Positions 56,875-64,000 of a DNA stretch of 64,000 nt are shown here, one piece after another (positions within the stretch are counted from its first letter, which is position 1; every line of letters begins with the position of its first letter). Source of the DNA: CAJBLF01 sp964545415 (GTDB lineage Bacteria; Patescibacteriota; Gracilibacteria; Absconditabacterales; Absconditicoccaceae); contig CAZJFP010000003.1 in assembly GCA_964545415.1 (NCBI GenBank), positions 1 through 64,000 on the forward strand. The letters are read 5' to 3'. The translations under genes were made by a program, and so were the position numbers. The notes under the pieces are model-generated. The model made no database searches. It saw only the letters and a program-made list of their open reading frames with translations, and was not told the origin of the DNA.

Positions 56875-57564
56875 TTATTTTGCCTTCTTAGTTGCTGGTT
56901 TCTTGACTGCTGGCTCTTTTTTTTCAACAGGTTTCTTGGCTGCTGGTTTCTTGACTAGTGATTTCTTTTCTACGGAAATTTCTGGAGCAGTCTCTATCAA
57001 TTTTGCTGTTTCTATTTTCTTCGTTTCCTTGATGACAGGAACTTTCTTAGCTACAGATTTTTTTGCTTTTTTCATAGGCTTAACAACCTTGACTGGAGCT
57101 TTCTTAGCTACAGCATGGACAGTACCTGGATTCTCCATTTTTGCTTTCGCAGAAGCGGAAAACGCATCGATATCTTTGAAAGTAAGATGTTTAGCATACT
57201 CACCATGACCGAGTATCTTGACGAAATCGGTAACAGCCTTGATATATCAGAAATCCTTCAACAATGCTTTAGTAATTTCCATAACATCAGAGATTCTTGC
57301 ATCAGCATCAAGTGTACTCAAGTTAATGATAGTTACGTGTTTTACGAGTTTATAATATCTAGTGAATCATCTAGCTTTAGGCAATCTCTGGACGATAGAG
57401 GTTTGTCCTCCTTCGAAGAACGGTTTCATAGAATGTCCGCTCCTAGATTTTTGTCCTTTAAGCCCTTTTCCAGAATAATTTCCTGTTCCCGTAGCATTAC
57501 CTCTTCCTATTCTGACTTGCTTATTCTTAAGTCCCTTGCTTCTTTGGAGTTGATGGATTTTCAT
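56875..57564 (-). CDS. rplO: 50S ribosomal protein L15 (uL15) with long basic tail
   Basis: The first ~145 residues are uL15: HQLQRSKGLKNKQVRIGRG, GKGLKGQKSRSG, FEGGQTSIVQRLPK, then DVMEITKALLKDFGYIKAVTDF with UGA glycines. Residues about 145-229 are an extra Lys/Ala/Pro/Val tail (AAKKPVEKKEPAVKKPATKK). This is about 80 residues longer than usual. A tail of similar wording ends the preceding gene, rpsE. Such tails could contact rRNA or compensate for the missing uL30 (inference). Confidence 0.93.
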
Positions 57565-57591
57565 ATCGATAAGTGATAAATGGTATAAAAA

Positions 57592-58245
57592 TTATTTCTT
57601 GATGGTCTTTTTGACTGGTTTCTTGGCATCAACAGCAGGTTTCTTTTCAATAACTACTTCAGGTACAATACCTACTTGTTTCTCCTTGATTTCTTTGACA
57701 ACAGAAGCTGTCTCTTTTTTTCCTTCAGTTTCGTCTTCAAGAGAAGCTGATTTTGCTTTTTCTACAACACGCTTATTGAAATGATCAGCATGTTTGTATG
57801 CAGACAATGCTCTGATAGTACCCAAAGCATTATTTAATTTGTTGTTTGATCACATAATCTTGGAAAGGACGTTTTCAAATCCTGCAAGTTCCAAAACAGC
57901 TCTCACAGAAGATCCAGCCTTTAGACCAGTACCTGCAGTAGCAGGAAGAAGCTTGATGACACAAGCTTTATACTTGGTAGTTGTAGGATAAGGAACAGTC
58001 TGATTTCCAGTAATAGGCACGATAAACATATTCTTGTATGCCTCACGTGAAGCTTTCTGCACAGCAGCGCTCACATCCGGACCTTTGGAAACACCTATAC
58101 CAATCTTACCTTTCTTGTTTCCAACGAGAACAGTCGCTCTGAAAGAAAGTTTTCTTCCTCAGGTTGTAACTCTAGTGACTCTTCTCACCTCAAGCATAAG
58201 CTCGTCGAATTCCTTCTTTACCTTATCTTTGTTTCAAGATCTCAT
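57592..58245 (-). CDS. rpsE: 30S ribosomal protein S5 (uS5) with basic tail
   Basis: uS5 motifs are VRRVTRVTTGGRKLSF, NKKGKIGIGVSKG, and LLPATAGTGLKAG, then LGTIRALSAYKHA. The protein has 217 residues, about 50 more than usual, because of a tail rich in Glu/Lys/Val/Pro (VIEKKPAVDAKKPVKK). Three UGA codons, one in the conserved TTGGRK. rpmD (uL30), normally next, is absent and rplO follows directly. Confidence 0.94.
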
Positions 58246-58271
58246 GAACGATAATTGTTAATATGATAAAA

Positions 58272-58631
58272 TTATATAGCGATACCTCATGATCTTATTC
58301 ATTCAGCCAAAGCTTTAACTCTTCCATGATACAGCTGACCATTTCTATCGAACGCAGCTTTTTCGATGCCTTGTTTCTTCATCAACGCAGCCAAAGCTTC
58401 ACCAGCCTTCTGAGATCTCTCTGTCTTGGTCGTTCCTGCGATACCCTTATCAGTGATATGACAGAGGACTTTTCCATTAAGTCCCAAAACTTGTGCTTTG
58501 ATAAACATATTTGACTTGTCTATAACAATTCTATATTCAGGATTGTTTGCTTTGATCTTAGCATTGACTCTCTTTTTTCTTCAAAGAAATTTTCTTGTAG
58601 CTTCTTTGATGCGCTTAGTGATTTTTAACAT
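58272..58631 (-). CDS. rplR: 50S ribosomal protein L18 (uL18)
   Basis: A 119-residue 5S rRNA-binding protein: MLKITKRIKEATRKFLGRKKRVN, FIKAQVLGLNGKVLC, and the end FDRNGQLYHGRVKALAEGIRSGG matching the family's conserved C-terminus. Three UGA codons lie at conserved Gly positions, two of them in the last residues. Confidence 0.92.
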
Positions 58632-58697
58632 TGCATTGAATAATAAATAATAAAGATGTCTCAATAAATATTAGTTGTTATCTATTTAGTTGTTGGT

Positions 58698-59243
58698 TTA
58701 TTTCTTAGCTGCTTTACCTGGTTTGAGCTTGATATATTCGTCAAAATATCTGATACCTTTTCATTTATAAGGTTCTGGCTTCTTGAGCGCCTTTATTTTG
58801 GCTGCATATTCACCAAGGAATTGTTTATCGATACCATTCAATGTGATGATATAATTACCTTTTGCATCCTGCTCGACTTTTGCTTCGATAGTTTGAGGGA
58901 CATCAAAATTGATTTTATGAGAAAGACCGAGAGCGAAGACGAATTTTTTGCCCTCCAATTTAGCGGCATATCCTACTCAGGTAAGCAAAAGCTTTTTTTC
59001 ATATCCTTTGGTCACTCATTCGATCATATTTGCAAGCAAAGTCCTGGAAAGACCCCAAAGATTTCGTTGATCTTGATTTTCAACAGCAGTTATCGCTTCA
59101 TTATTTTCCACCTTTATGATAACTCCTTTTGCAAAAGTATGAGTAAGCTGTCCCTTAGGACCCTTGACTACTACAGTTGAACCATCAATATGAAGTTCTA
59201 CTCCTGCAGGTATTTGGATGGATTTTTTTCCGATCTTTGACAT
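58698..59243 (-). CDS. rplF: 50S ribosomal protein L6 (uL6)
   Basis: A 181-residue protein starting MSKIGKKSIQIPAGVE, with VVVKGPKGQL, LLANMIEG, and the family end KPEPYKGKGIRYFDEYIKLKPGKAAKK. Glycines in VTKGYEKK-type, VGYAAK and YKGKGI positions include UGA codons. Confidence 0.94.
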
Positions 59244-59279
59244 GAATATAATGCTAAATTGTTAAAATACATTAGTATG

Positions 59280-59296
59280 GACAATCGACTATTGTC
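59280..59296. repeat. GACAAT hairpin between rplF and rpsH
   Basis: GACAAT, five bases, ATTGTC, overlapping the first base of the rpsH stop codon. It could modulate transcript processing; nothing more can be said. Confidence 0.35.
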
Positions 59297-59700
59297 TAAT
59301 AAATCTCTGCTATAAGTTCTCCTCAAAGTTTTTTCTGTTTTGCGATATGAGCAGGCATAAGTCATTCATTGGTAGAGATGATGCCGATACCTTTTCCTCA
59401 TGCAACGGTAGTAATGTTTTTGTAGCTAACATACCGAGGTCTTGATGGCTTAGAAAAGAATTTTATATTCGGAACATCATTTACAGGGTTGATGACTCTC
59501 TTGAGCGTAATGGTAATATACTTCTTCTTTTCTACCTCCTTGATTTCAAACTCCTTAATGAATCCATATTGTTTGAGAAGCTCCAAGATCTTCACCTTGA
59601 AATTTGAAAATGTTACCTCTTCTACAGAAGTTTTCCTTGCCATATACGCATTTTTGATCCTGATAAGCAAATCATGGATAGGAGCGTTAACATAGGTCAT
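59296..59700 (-). CDS. rpsH: 30S ribosomal protein S8 (uS8)
   Basis: 134 residues: APIHDLLIRIKNAYMARK at the start, SKPSRPRYVSYKN, then GKGIGIISTNEGLMPAHIAKQKKLGGELIAEIY, the conserved end. The first Gly of GKGIGI and three others are UGA. It ends in TAG. Confidence 0.95.
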
Positions 59701-59754
59701 GTGTACAGATATGATTAATGATAAATAGATAGTGATGAATATGGAAATAGAATA

Positions 59755-59970
59755 TTACCAGCTTGATTTTCTGAGTCCCATAATGACGCCTTCTCTAGCG
59801 AATGTTCTCAAACACACTCTGCAAATACCAAAATCTCTGATATATGCATGAGATCTACCGCAGACTCTACATCTGTTATAATATTTGGTAGGTTGTTTAA
59901 GAGCTTTTCACTCAGTGAATCTCTTTTCGTACATCTTTGATTGCTTTGCTTTTAGTGATGTTCTTGCCAT
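59755..59970 (-). CDS. rpsN: 30S ribosomal protein S14 (uS14), zinc type
   Basis: 71 residues with four zinc-binding cysteines (NRCRVCGRS and ICRVCLRTF) and the end REGVIMGLRKSSW. This is the zinc-containing (type Z) form. One UGA (FTEGKALK). The start MARTSLKAKQSK is slightly longer than the 61-residue standard. Confidence 0.94.
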
Positions 59971-59998
59971 GGTGAATAGAAGTGAAAAATGATAAATG

Positions 59999-60538
59999 TT
60001 ATTTGAAGATGAATCCTAATGCTTGAAGCAATGCCTTTGCATGAGCATTATCTTTTGTTGTTGTTACGATAGTGATCTGGAGTCCCATAGGAGTAGCCAC
60101 ATCATCCAATGAAAGTTCAGGAAAGATATTGTAGTTAGGGAGTCAGATAGAATAATTTCCTTGTCCATCGAAATTCTTTTCGCTCAAACCTGAGAAATCC
60201 CTAATTCTCGGCATAACCAATTTCACGAATCTATCCAAGAAATCATATGCTCTCTGTTTTCTCAATGTAGTCTGAAGCATCACAGGAAGACCTTCTCTCA
60301 GCTTGAAGTTTGAGATAGCTTTCTTTGATTTGAAAACGCGAGATTTCTGTCCGGTAATCTTAGTGATTATTTTTTCGAATTCATCGAAATCCTTGAGTGA
60401 TTTCCTTGTAGACAAAGATCCTATACCTACACCGACAATCACCTTATCGATTTTCGGTACAGCATTGATATTCTTGATATCGAGCTGCTTCTGAAGGTTC
60501 TTGATGATATTTGTATTGAATGCTTCTAATGTATTCAT
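59999..60538 (-). CDS. rplE: 50S ribosomal protein L5 (uL5)
   Basis: 179 residues, full length: KIDKVIVGVGIGSLSTRKSL, ITGQKSRVFKSKKAISNFKL-type segment, GLPVMLQTTLRKQRAYDFLD, and PRIRDFSGLSEKNFDGQGNY, then a UGA Gly and FPELSLDDV. Confidence 0.95.
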
Positions 60539-60568
60539 GAAGTCAAAGATAAAGATAGTTAAAAATGC

Positions 60569-60862
60569 CTATTTTATAGCAACATTAAGTTTTGCTGATT
60601 GTCTAGTCTTCTTGCCTTTTTTATCAGTAATCACGTTGATCCTGGTAGCCTTTTTCTTGTCATCTACATAATACATAACATTGGAAACATGGACAGGATG
60701 AATCTTTTTGATAAATCCTTTTCATTTCACCGCTTTTTTCATCTCGTTGATGCCTTTTACAACAACACGCTCAGCATCCACAAATTTTTGGATAGTGGAA
60801 ACCTTGCCTTTGTATTTTCCAGCAATCATGATGACAGGATCTCAAGTTCTTAATTTTTTCAT
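60569..60862 (-). CDS. rplX: 50S ribosomal protein L24 (uL24)
   Basis: 97 residues with the KOW motif region RTGDPVIMIAGKYKGK, then VVVKGINEMKKAVKGKGF and IHPVHVSNVMYY. Two UGA glycines (TGD, VKGKG). It ends in TAG. Confidence 0.93.
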
Positions 60863-60894
60863 GATAATTATAATGAATAGGAATAAATGTTTTC

Positions 60895-60920
60895 TATCGA
60901 CCGTCGACTATCGACTATTA
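60895..60920. repeat. TATCGAC tandem repeats at the rplN stop
   Basis: Three imperfect copies of TCGACTA run into the rplN stop codon. Confidence 0.5.
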
Positions 60921-61295
60921 CACTACTTCTTCAGCCATATTGGTGATGGCCTTGTATCCAAGCTGTCTAAGTTCTCTAGCTACAGGACCGAAGATTCTCT
61001 TTCCGATAGGCTTGATTTCACCCTTAGCGTCTTTTGTCATAAGAATAACAGCATTATCGCCAAATCTTACATAGGTTCCATCTTTTCTTGGAATTTCTTT
61101 TGCAATCCTAACAATCAAAGCTTGAGAAGTGGTTCCTTTTTTGATAGCGCTTGTTGGCAATGCATCCTTGATAGCGATCATGACTCTATCGCCTACCGTT
61201 GCAGTTCTAGCATTACCCTTTAGGATCCTGAATATTTGTCCTCTTTTGGCTCCCGTATTGTCTGCTATGATAACTTCTGATTCGTTCTTTAGCAT
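60918..61295 (-). CDS. rplN: 50S ribosomal protein L14 (uL14)
   Basis: 125 residues, intact without any UGA: ESEVIIADNTGAKRGQIFRI, VGDRVMIAIKDALP, DNAVILMTKD, IFGPVARELR. Close to the usual 122. Confidence 0.97.
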   Translation of the reverse strand: MLKNESEVIIADNTGAKRGQIFRILKGNARTATVGDRVMIAIKDALPTSAIKKGTTSQALIVRIAKEIPRKDGTYVRFGDNAVILMTKDAKGEIKPIGKRIFGPVARELRQLGYKAITNMAEEVV

Positions 61296-61320
61296 TGGAA
61301 TGATAAATAATGAAGTAAAA

Positions 61321-61578
61321 TTATGCCTTTACAACTTCTATGAGTTTCCGTTTTTTTAGTTTGCTCACAGGTCTACATTCTCTGATCTTAACCATATCAC
61401 CCATTTTGGAAACGTTTCCTTCGTCATGAGCATAATATTTTTTTCTGACAACAAATCTCTTTTTATAGAGAGGATGCATCTTGACGGTTTTTACCAAAAC
61501 AGTACGAGATTTGTCGGTCTTGTCGCTGACGACTTCTCAGAACAACTCCTTGATACTCTTATTTCCTATTACCACCAT
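61321..61578 (-). CDS. rpsQ: 30S ribosomal protein S17 (uS17)
   Basis: 85 residues: GEVVSDKTDKSRTVLVK, HPLYKKRFVVRKKYYAHDE, MGDMVKIRECRPVSKLK. One UGA (LFGEVV). Its start overlaps the end of rpmC by 20 bases. Confidence 0.94.
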
Positions 61579-61786
61579 TTTGTTCTTTAGATTTATGAGT
61601 TAAAACGGTATTTACTCTCGCGATCTTGACTCTTACGTCTCAGATTTTGTGAGTCTCTTTAAGTCATTTGATCGCATTTTTCATCTTGTAGGAATAGAGT
61701 TCCTTATTGAGATCTCTTCTCATAAGAATAAGTTCCTTGATGCTCTTATCATGCAAATCTTTCATAAATTCTTTTGTACCCTTCAT
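61559..61786 (-). CDS. rpmC: 50S ribosomal protein L29 (uL29)
   Basis: 75 residues: MKDLHDKSIKELILMRRDLN, then KMKNAIKGLKETHKIGDVRV and KIARVNTVL. Two UGA glycines. The C-terminal ten residues (SKEQNGGNRK) overlap the rpsQ start region. Confidence 0.92.
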
Positions 61787-61813
61787 TGATAGTATATTTT
61801 AAATAATAAATCC

Positions 61814-61850
61814 GAGCTTCAAGCTTCAAGCTTTAAGCTTGTAAGCTAAG
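61814..61850. repeat. AAGCTTC tandem repeats between rplP and rpmC
   Basis: Four to five imperfect copies of AGCTTCA/AGCTTTA/AGCTTGT fill the gap. Confidence 0.6.
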
Positions 61851-61851
61851 T

Positions 61852-62271
61852 TTATTTTATTTCTCACTTTTCTACAAATTTCGCTTTGAGCGATAGCTTT
61901 TTCGCTGCCTTGAGCAAAGCTTCCTTTGCGACATCCCTAGGGATTCCCATAAGTTCAAACATCACTCTTCCTTTTCTTACAGCAGCAGTATAGATATCAA
62001 CATCTCCCTTTCCTGTACCCATAGGCATTTCTAGACCTTTCTTGGTGAATGGTACATCAGGAAACACTCTGATTCGCATCTTACCGGTTTTTTTGATAGC
62101 TCTAACAATAACCTTTCTTGCAGCTTCTATCTCTTTGTTGGTAAGATAGGAACTAGTCAAAGCTTTGAGTCCATATTGGCCGAAAGCGACCGTAGATCAT
62201 CTATAGCTTTTTCCTCTGAGCTGTCTTACGAGAGGTTTTCTATATTTCCATCTTTTTGGGGTCAACAACAT
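61852..62271 (-). CDS. rplP: 50S ribosomal protein L16 (uL16)
   Basis: 139 residues: MLLTPKRWKYRKPLVRQLRG, RGSTVAFGQYGLKAL, the MGTGKGDVDIYTAAVRKG loop near the peptidyl transferase centre, and FELMGIPRDVAKEAL. Two UGA glycines; after the second only GEIK remains before TAA. Confidence 0.95.
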
Positions 62272-62309
62272 AATATATCGATCAAAACAAATAAAATGAT
62301 ACTATATGA

Positions 62310-62978
62310 TTATAAATTTATTTTCTTATTAGCGTTAGCTTGGTTTTTGTTGTAGAGAACTCCTTTTTCAATCCAAACCTTCACTCCGAGCATACCGTAT
62401 TTTGTCCTAGCTTGGAGATAATGGAAATCAATATCTGATCTGAATGTTTGGAGCGAAACTCTTCCTTCAATGAATTTTTCAGTCCTGGAGATATCAACAC
62501 CTCCAAGTCTTCCTCCTACCTGGATCTTGATACCAGAAGCACCCTTTTCCATAACCTTTTGGAGAACTCATTTTGCAACTTTTCTGAAAGGCATTCTAGC
62601 CTCGAGCTGTGAAGCAATGAATTCCGCCATAATCTTTGCAGATAACTCAGGAACCTTCACTTCCTTTATGATAGCTTTCATATCCTTGCCGAATTTCTTT
62701 TTGAGCACATCCTCAAATTCCTTGATCTTTGCACCTTGTTTACCCATCAACACTCCTACTTTGGAAGAGAAGATAATAATTTCACCTTCTTTCGCAGTTT
62801 TTCTGATTACAACTTTTGAGATTCCTGCTCTAGGAAAAAACGCCTCAACAAATCTTCTCATCTTGATGTCTTCGACGAAAAAATCTGCACCAGTCCTTTT
62901 AGACTTAGCGAACCGCTCTGCAGGCCATGATTTCATAATACCTACTCTCATTCCTATTGGATGGGCTTTTGCTCACAT
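62310..62978 (-). CDS. rpsC: 30S ribosomal protein S3 (uS3)
   Basis: 222 residues, starting MGAKAHPIGMRVGIMKSW, the exact family start, with residue 2 encoded by UGA. The KH domain has VGVLMGKQGAKIKEFEDVL, and the C-terminal part GIKIQVGGRLGGVDISRTEK follows. A second UGA is at VAKGVLQKV. A standard-code caller would pick the internal Met at 62951 and split the gene. Confidence 0.95.
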
Positions 62979-62986
62979 ACTTGTTG

Positions 62987-63349
62987 TTACTTAACATGTA
63001 AAAAAACTTTTACAAACGATCTGTATCTTACATAATGACTAATTCTTGATCTTGAAGAGAATCTGATTCTCTGAATCTTAGGACCTCTACCGATTTCTAT
63101 TTTGTGCACATAAAGTTTATTAGCATCATAGCTGCCATTTGTTGTTGCGTTAGCATATGCAGATTTGATGACTTTATGGAGGAATTTTGCAGCCTTCTTT
63201 GGTAAGACACTAAGAAGCATTAATGCATCCTCAACTTTTTTTCCTTTGACCATCTGGGCAATCAACGCCATCTTTTTATCAGAAACCAAAGCGTATTTGA
63301 GTGTAGCCGTCAGGTTGTTATCTACTGTCTTTTTGGTGGTAGTAACCAT
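62987..63349 (-). CDS. rplV: 50S ribosomal protein L22 (uL22)
   Basis: 120 residues without UGA: ATLKYALVSDKKMALIAQMV, EDALMLLSVLPKKAAKFLHK, IEIGRGPKIQRIRFSSRSR. It ends eight bases before rpsC. Confidence 0.95.
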   Translation of the reverse strand: MVTTTKKTVDNNLTATLKYALVSDKKMALIAQMVKGKKVEDALMLLSVLPKKAAKFLHKVIKSAYANATTNGSYDANKLYVHKIEIGRGPKIQRIRFSSRSRISHYVRYRSFVKVFLHVK

Positions 63350-63386
63350 TACAAATAAATTTTAAATGATAAATTAGAGATATTTT

Positions 63387-63425
63387 ATTCTGAGTTCTGA
63401 ATTTCACATTCTGCATTCTGAATTT
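63387..63425. repeat. ATTCTGA tandem repeats between rpsS and rplV
   Basis: Five imperfect copies of ATTCTGA/TTCTGAATTT fill the spacer and run to the rpsS stop. Confidence 0.6.
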
Positions 63426-63681
63426 AGAACGGATGTCACCTAAAGTTTCTCGTAGGAACAAATTCTCCCAACCTATGTCAGATCATATCTTCTGTAACAT
63501 ACACACTGACAAATTGTTTTCCATTATGAACAGCAAAGGTAAGTCCTATCATATCAGGAACAATATGACACGCTCTATCTCGAACTTTGATAACTTTCTT
63601 ATCTCCCGCTTCGTTCATCTTCTTAACCTTGATAAGTATTTTCTCGTTCACATAGAATCATTTTTTTAGCGATCTTGCCAT
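63424..63681 (-). CDS. rpsS: 30S ribosomal protein S19 (uS19)
   Basis: 85 residues: MARSLKKGFYVNEKIL, RACHIVPDMIGLTFAVHNGK, VTEDMIGHRLGEFVPTRNFRGH. Three of its seven or so glycines are UGA, so the standard code leaves no full-length frame. Confidence 0.95.
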
Positions 63682-63812
63682 AATAACAATAATGAATAGT
63701 TAAAAATGAATAATTGATAATGTTGGATTGTATTATTATGGACTATTGTATACAACCATAGTTTATAAGTATACAATTCCACCATTTTTCATTCTTAATT
63801 GTTAATTCTTAA

Positions 63813-64000
63813 TTAATTTTTAGTTCTCTTGGAGATAATAAATCTCGTAGATGATTTTCTATTTTTTCTCGTCTTGATTCCTGGAGTAACTCTTTTACCA
63901 GCAAATGATTTTTGTCCTCTCTTGAGACCGATAGGAGAGTGTCCTTCTCAACCTCCATGTGGATGGTCAACAGGGTTCATGTTCTTTCCAAGAATATGAG
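63813..64000 (-). CDS. rplB: 50S ribosomal protein L2 (uL2), C-terminal part
   Basis: Only the last ~62 residues are in the window; the gene continues past 64000. The conserved end is clear: GKNMNPVDHPHGGGEGHSPI followed by KRGQKSFAGKRVTPGIKTRK and RFIISKRTKN. The third Gly of HGGGEG, next to the peptidyl transferase centre, is UGA. Confidence 0.95.

Noticed and set aside
783..64000. UGA as tryptophan (code 4) or selenocysteine
   Set aside because: UGA aligns with invariant glycines, Trp uses TGG, and UGA is far too frequent for selenocysteine.
1..64000. Insertion sequences, integrases, phage genes, attachment sites or an origin
   Set aside because: No transposase, integrase, phage or dnaA-box cluster pattern was recognised on either strand.

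Overview
This AT-rich 64 kb window comes from a bacterium that reads UGA as glycine (translation table 25). That code is known from the Candidate Phyla Radiation lineages Absconditabacteria (SR1) and Gracilibacteria (BD1-5), and the window does not clearly separate the two. The evidence is direct. Under the standard code enolase, YchF, UvrC, TrmD, RNase J, SecY and most ribosomal proteins break at in-frame TGA codons exactly where the family has glycine, for example the Walker A loop of the AAA+ ATPase, the DFG motif of a kinase and residue 2 of ribosomal protein S3. Tryptophan is always TGG. Nearly every reconstructed gene ends in TAA or TAG. The spc-type ribosomal operon lacks rpmD (uL30), which is also typical of CPR bacteria. 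Coordinates below are for whole genes read through TGA; several (GNAT, HD hydrolase, most small r-proteins, the DUF721-like protein) are invisible under the standard code.

Layout. 0.3-13.6 kb holds mostly housekeeping genes: a secreted protein, an AAA+ ATPase, enolase, a protein-kinase-like protein, a YgjP-type metallohydrolase, RlmE, a CDF cation transporter, YchF, a sigma-region-4/HARE-HTH regulator and UvrC. 13.8-24.9 kb is a lineage-specific block in one direction: a UVR-motif coiled-coil protein, two very large coiled-coil proteins (1136 and 1217 aa), a putative HEGIH metallopeptidase, and three small acidic paralogues placed at both ends. 24.9-33.3 kb has a DUF721/DciA-like protein, a Cys-rich pilin-like membrane protein, TrmD, a GNAT acetyltransferase, a glycosyltransferase whose two halves are in swapped order, a PD-(D/E)XK nuclease, RNase J, a methyltransferase and an HD hydrolase.

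33.4-54.9 kb is a cell-surface block. A single 13.7 kb gene encodes a secreted protein of about 4553 residues with roughly 50 UGA codons. It is followed by a secreted protein and a VirB2/TrbC-like membrane protein, and faces a convergent operon of four exported or membrane-anchored proteins (TPR, two Cys-containing proteins, a Cys-rich protein). 55.1-64.0 kb has a small DnaJ-like zinc-finger protein and then, on the minus strand, the ribosomal operon from rplB (cut by the window edge) to secY.

The most unusual signals are: a short palindromic DNA element inserted in frame in both uvrC and trmD and encoding the same peptide (PDKGRNKEGF); a glycosyltransferase that appears circularly permuted; the giant surface protein and its neighbours; the coiled-coil/metallopeptidase block; one gene in which UGA looks as if it may still be a stop; a GC-rich island with nested inverted repeats; and intergenic spacers built from degenerate repeats of a short word that differs from spacer to spacer. 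No tRNA, rRNA, CRISPR array, insertion sequence or replication origin was recognised.
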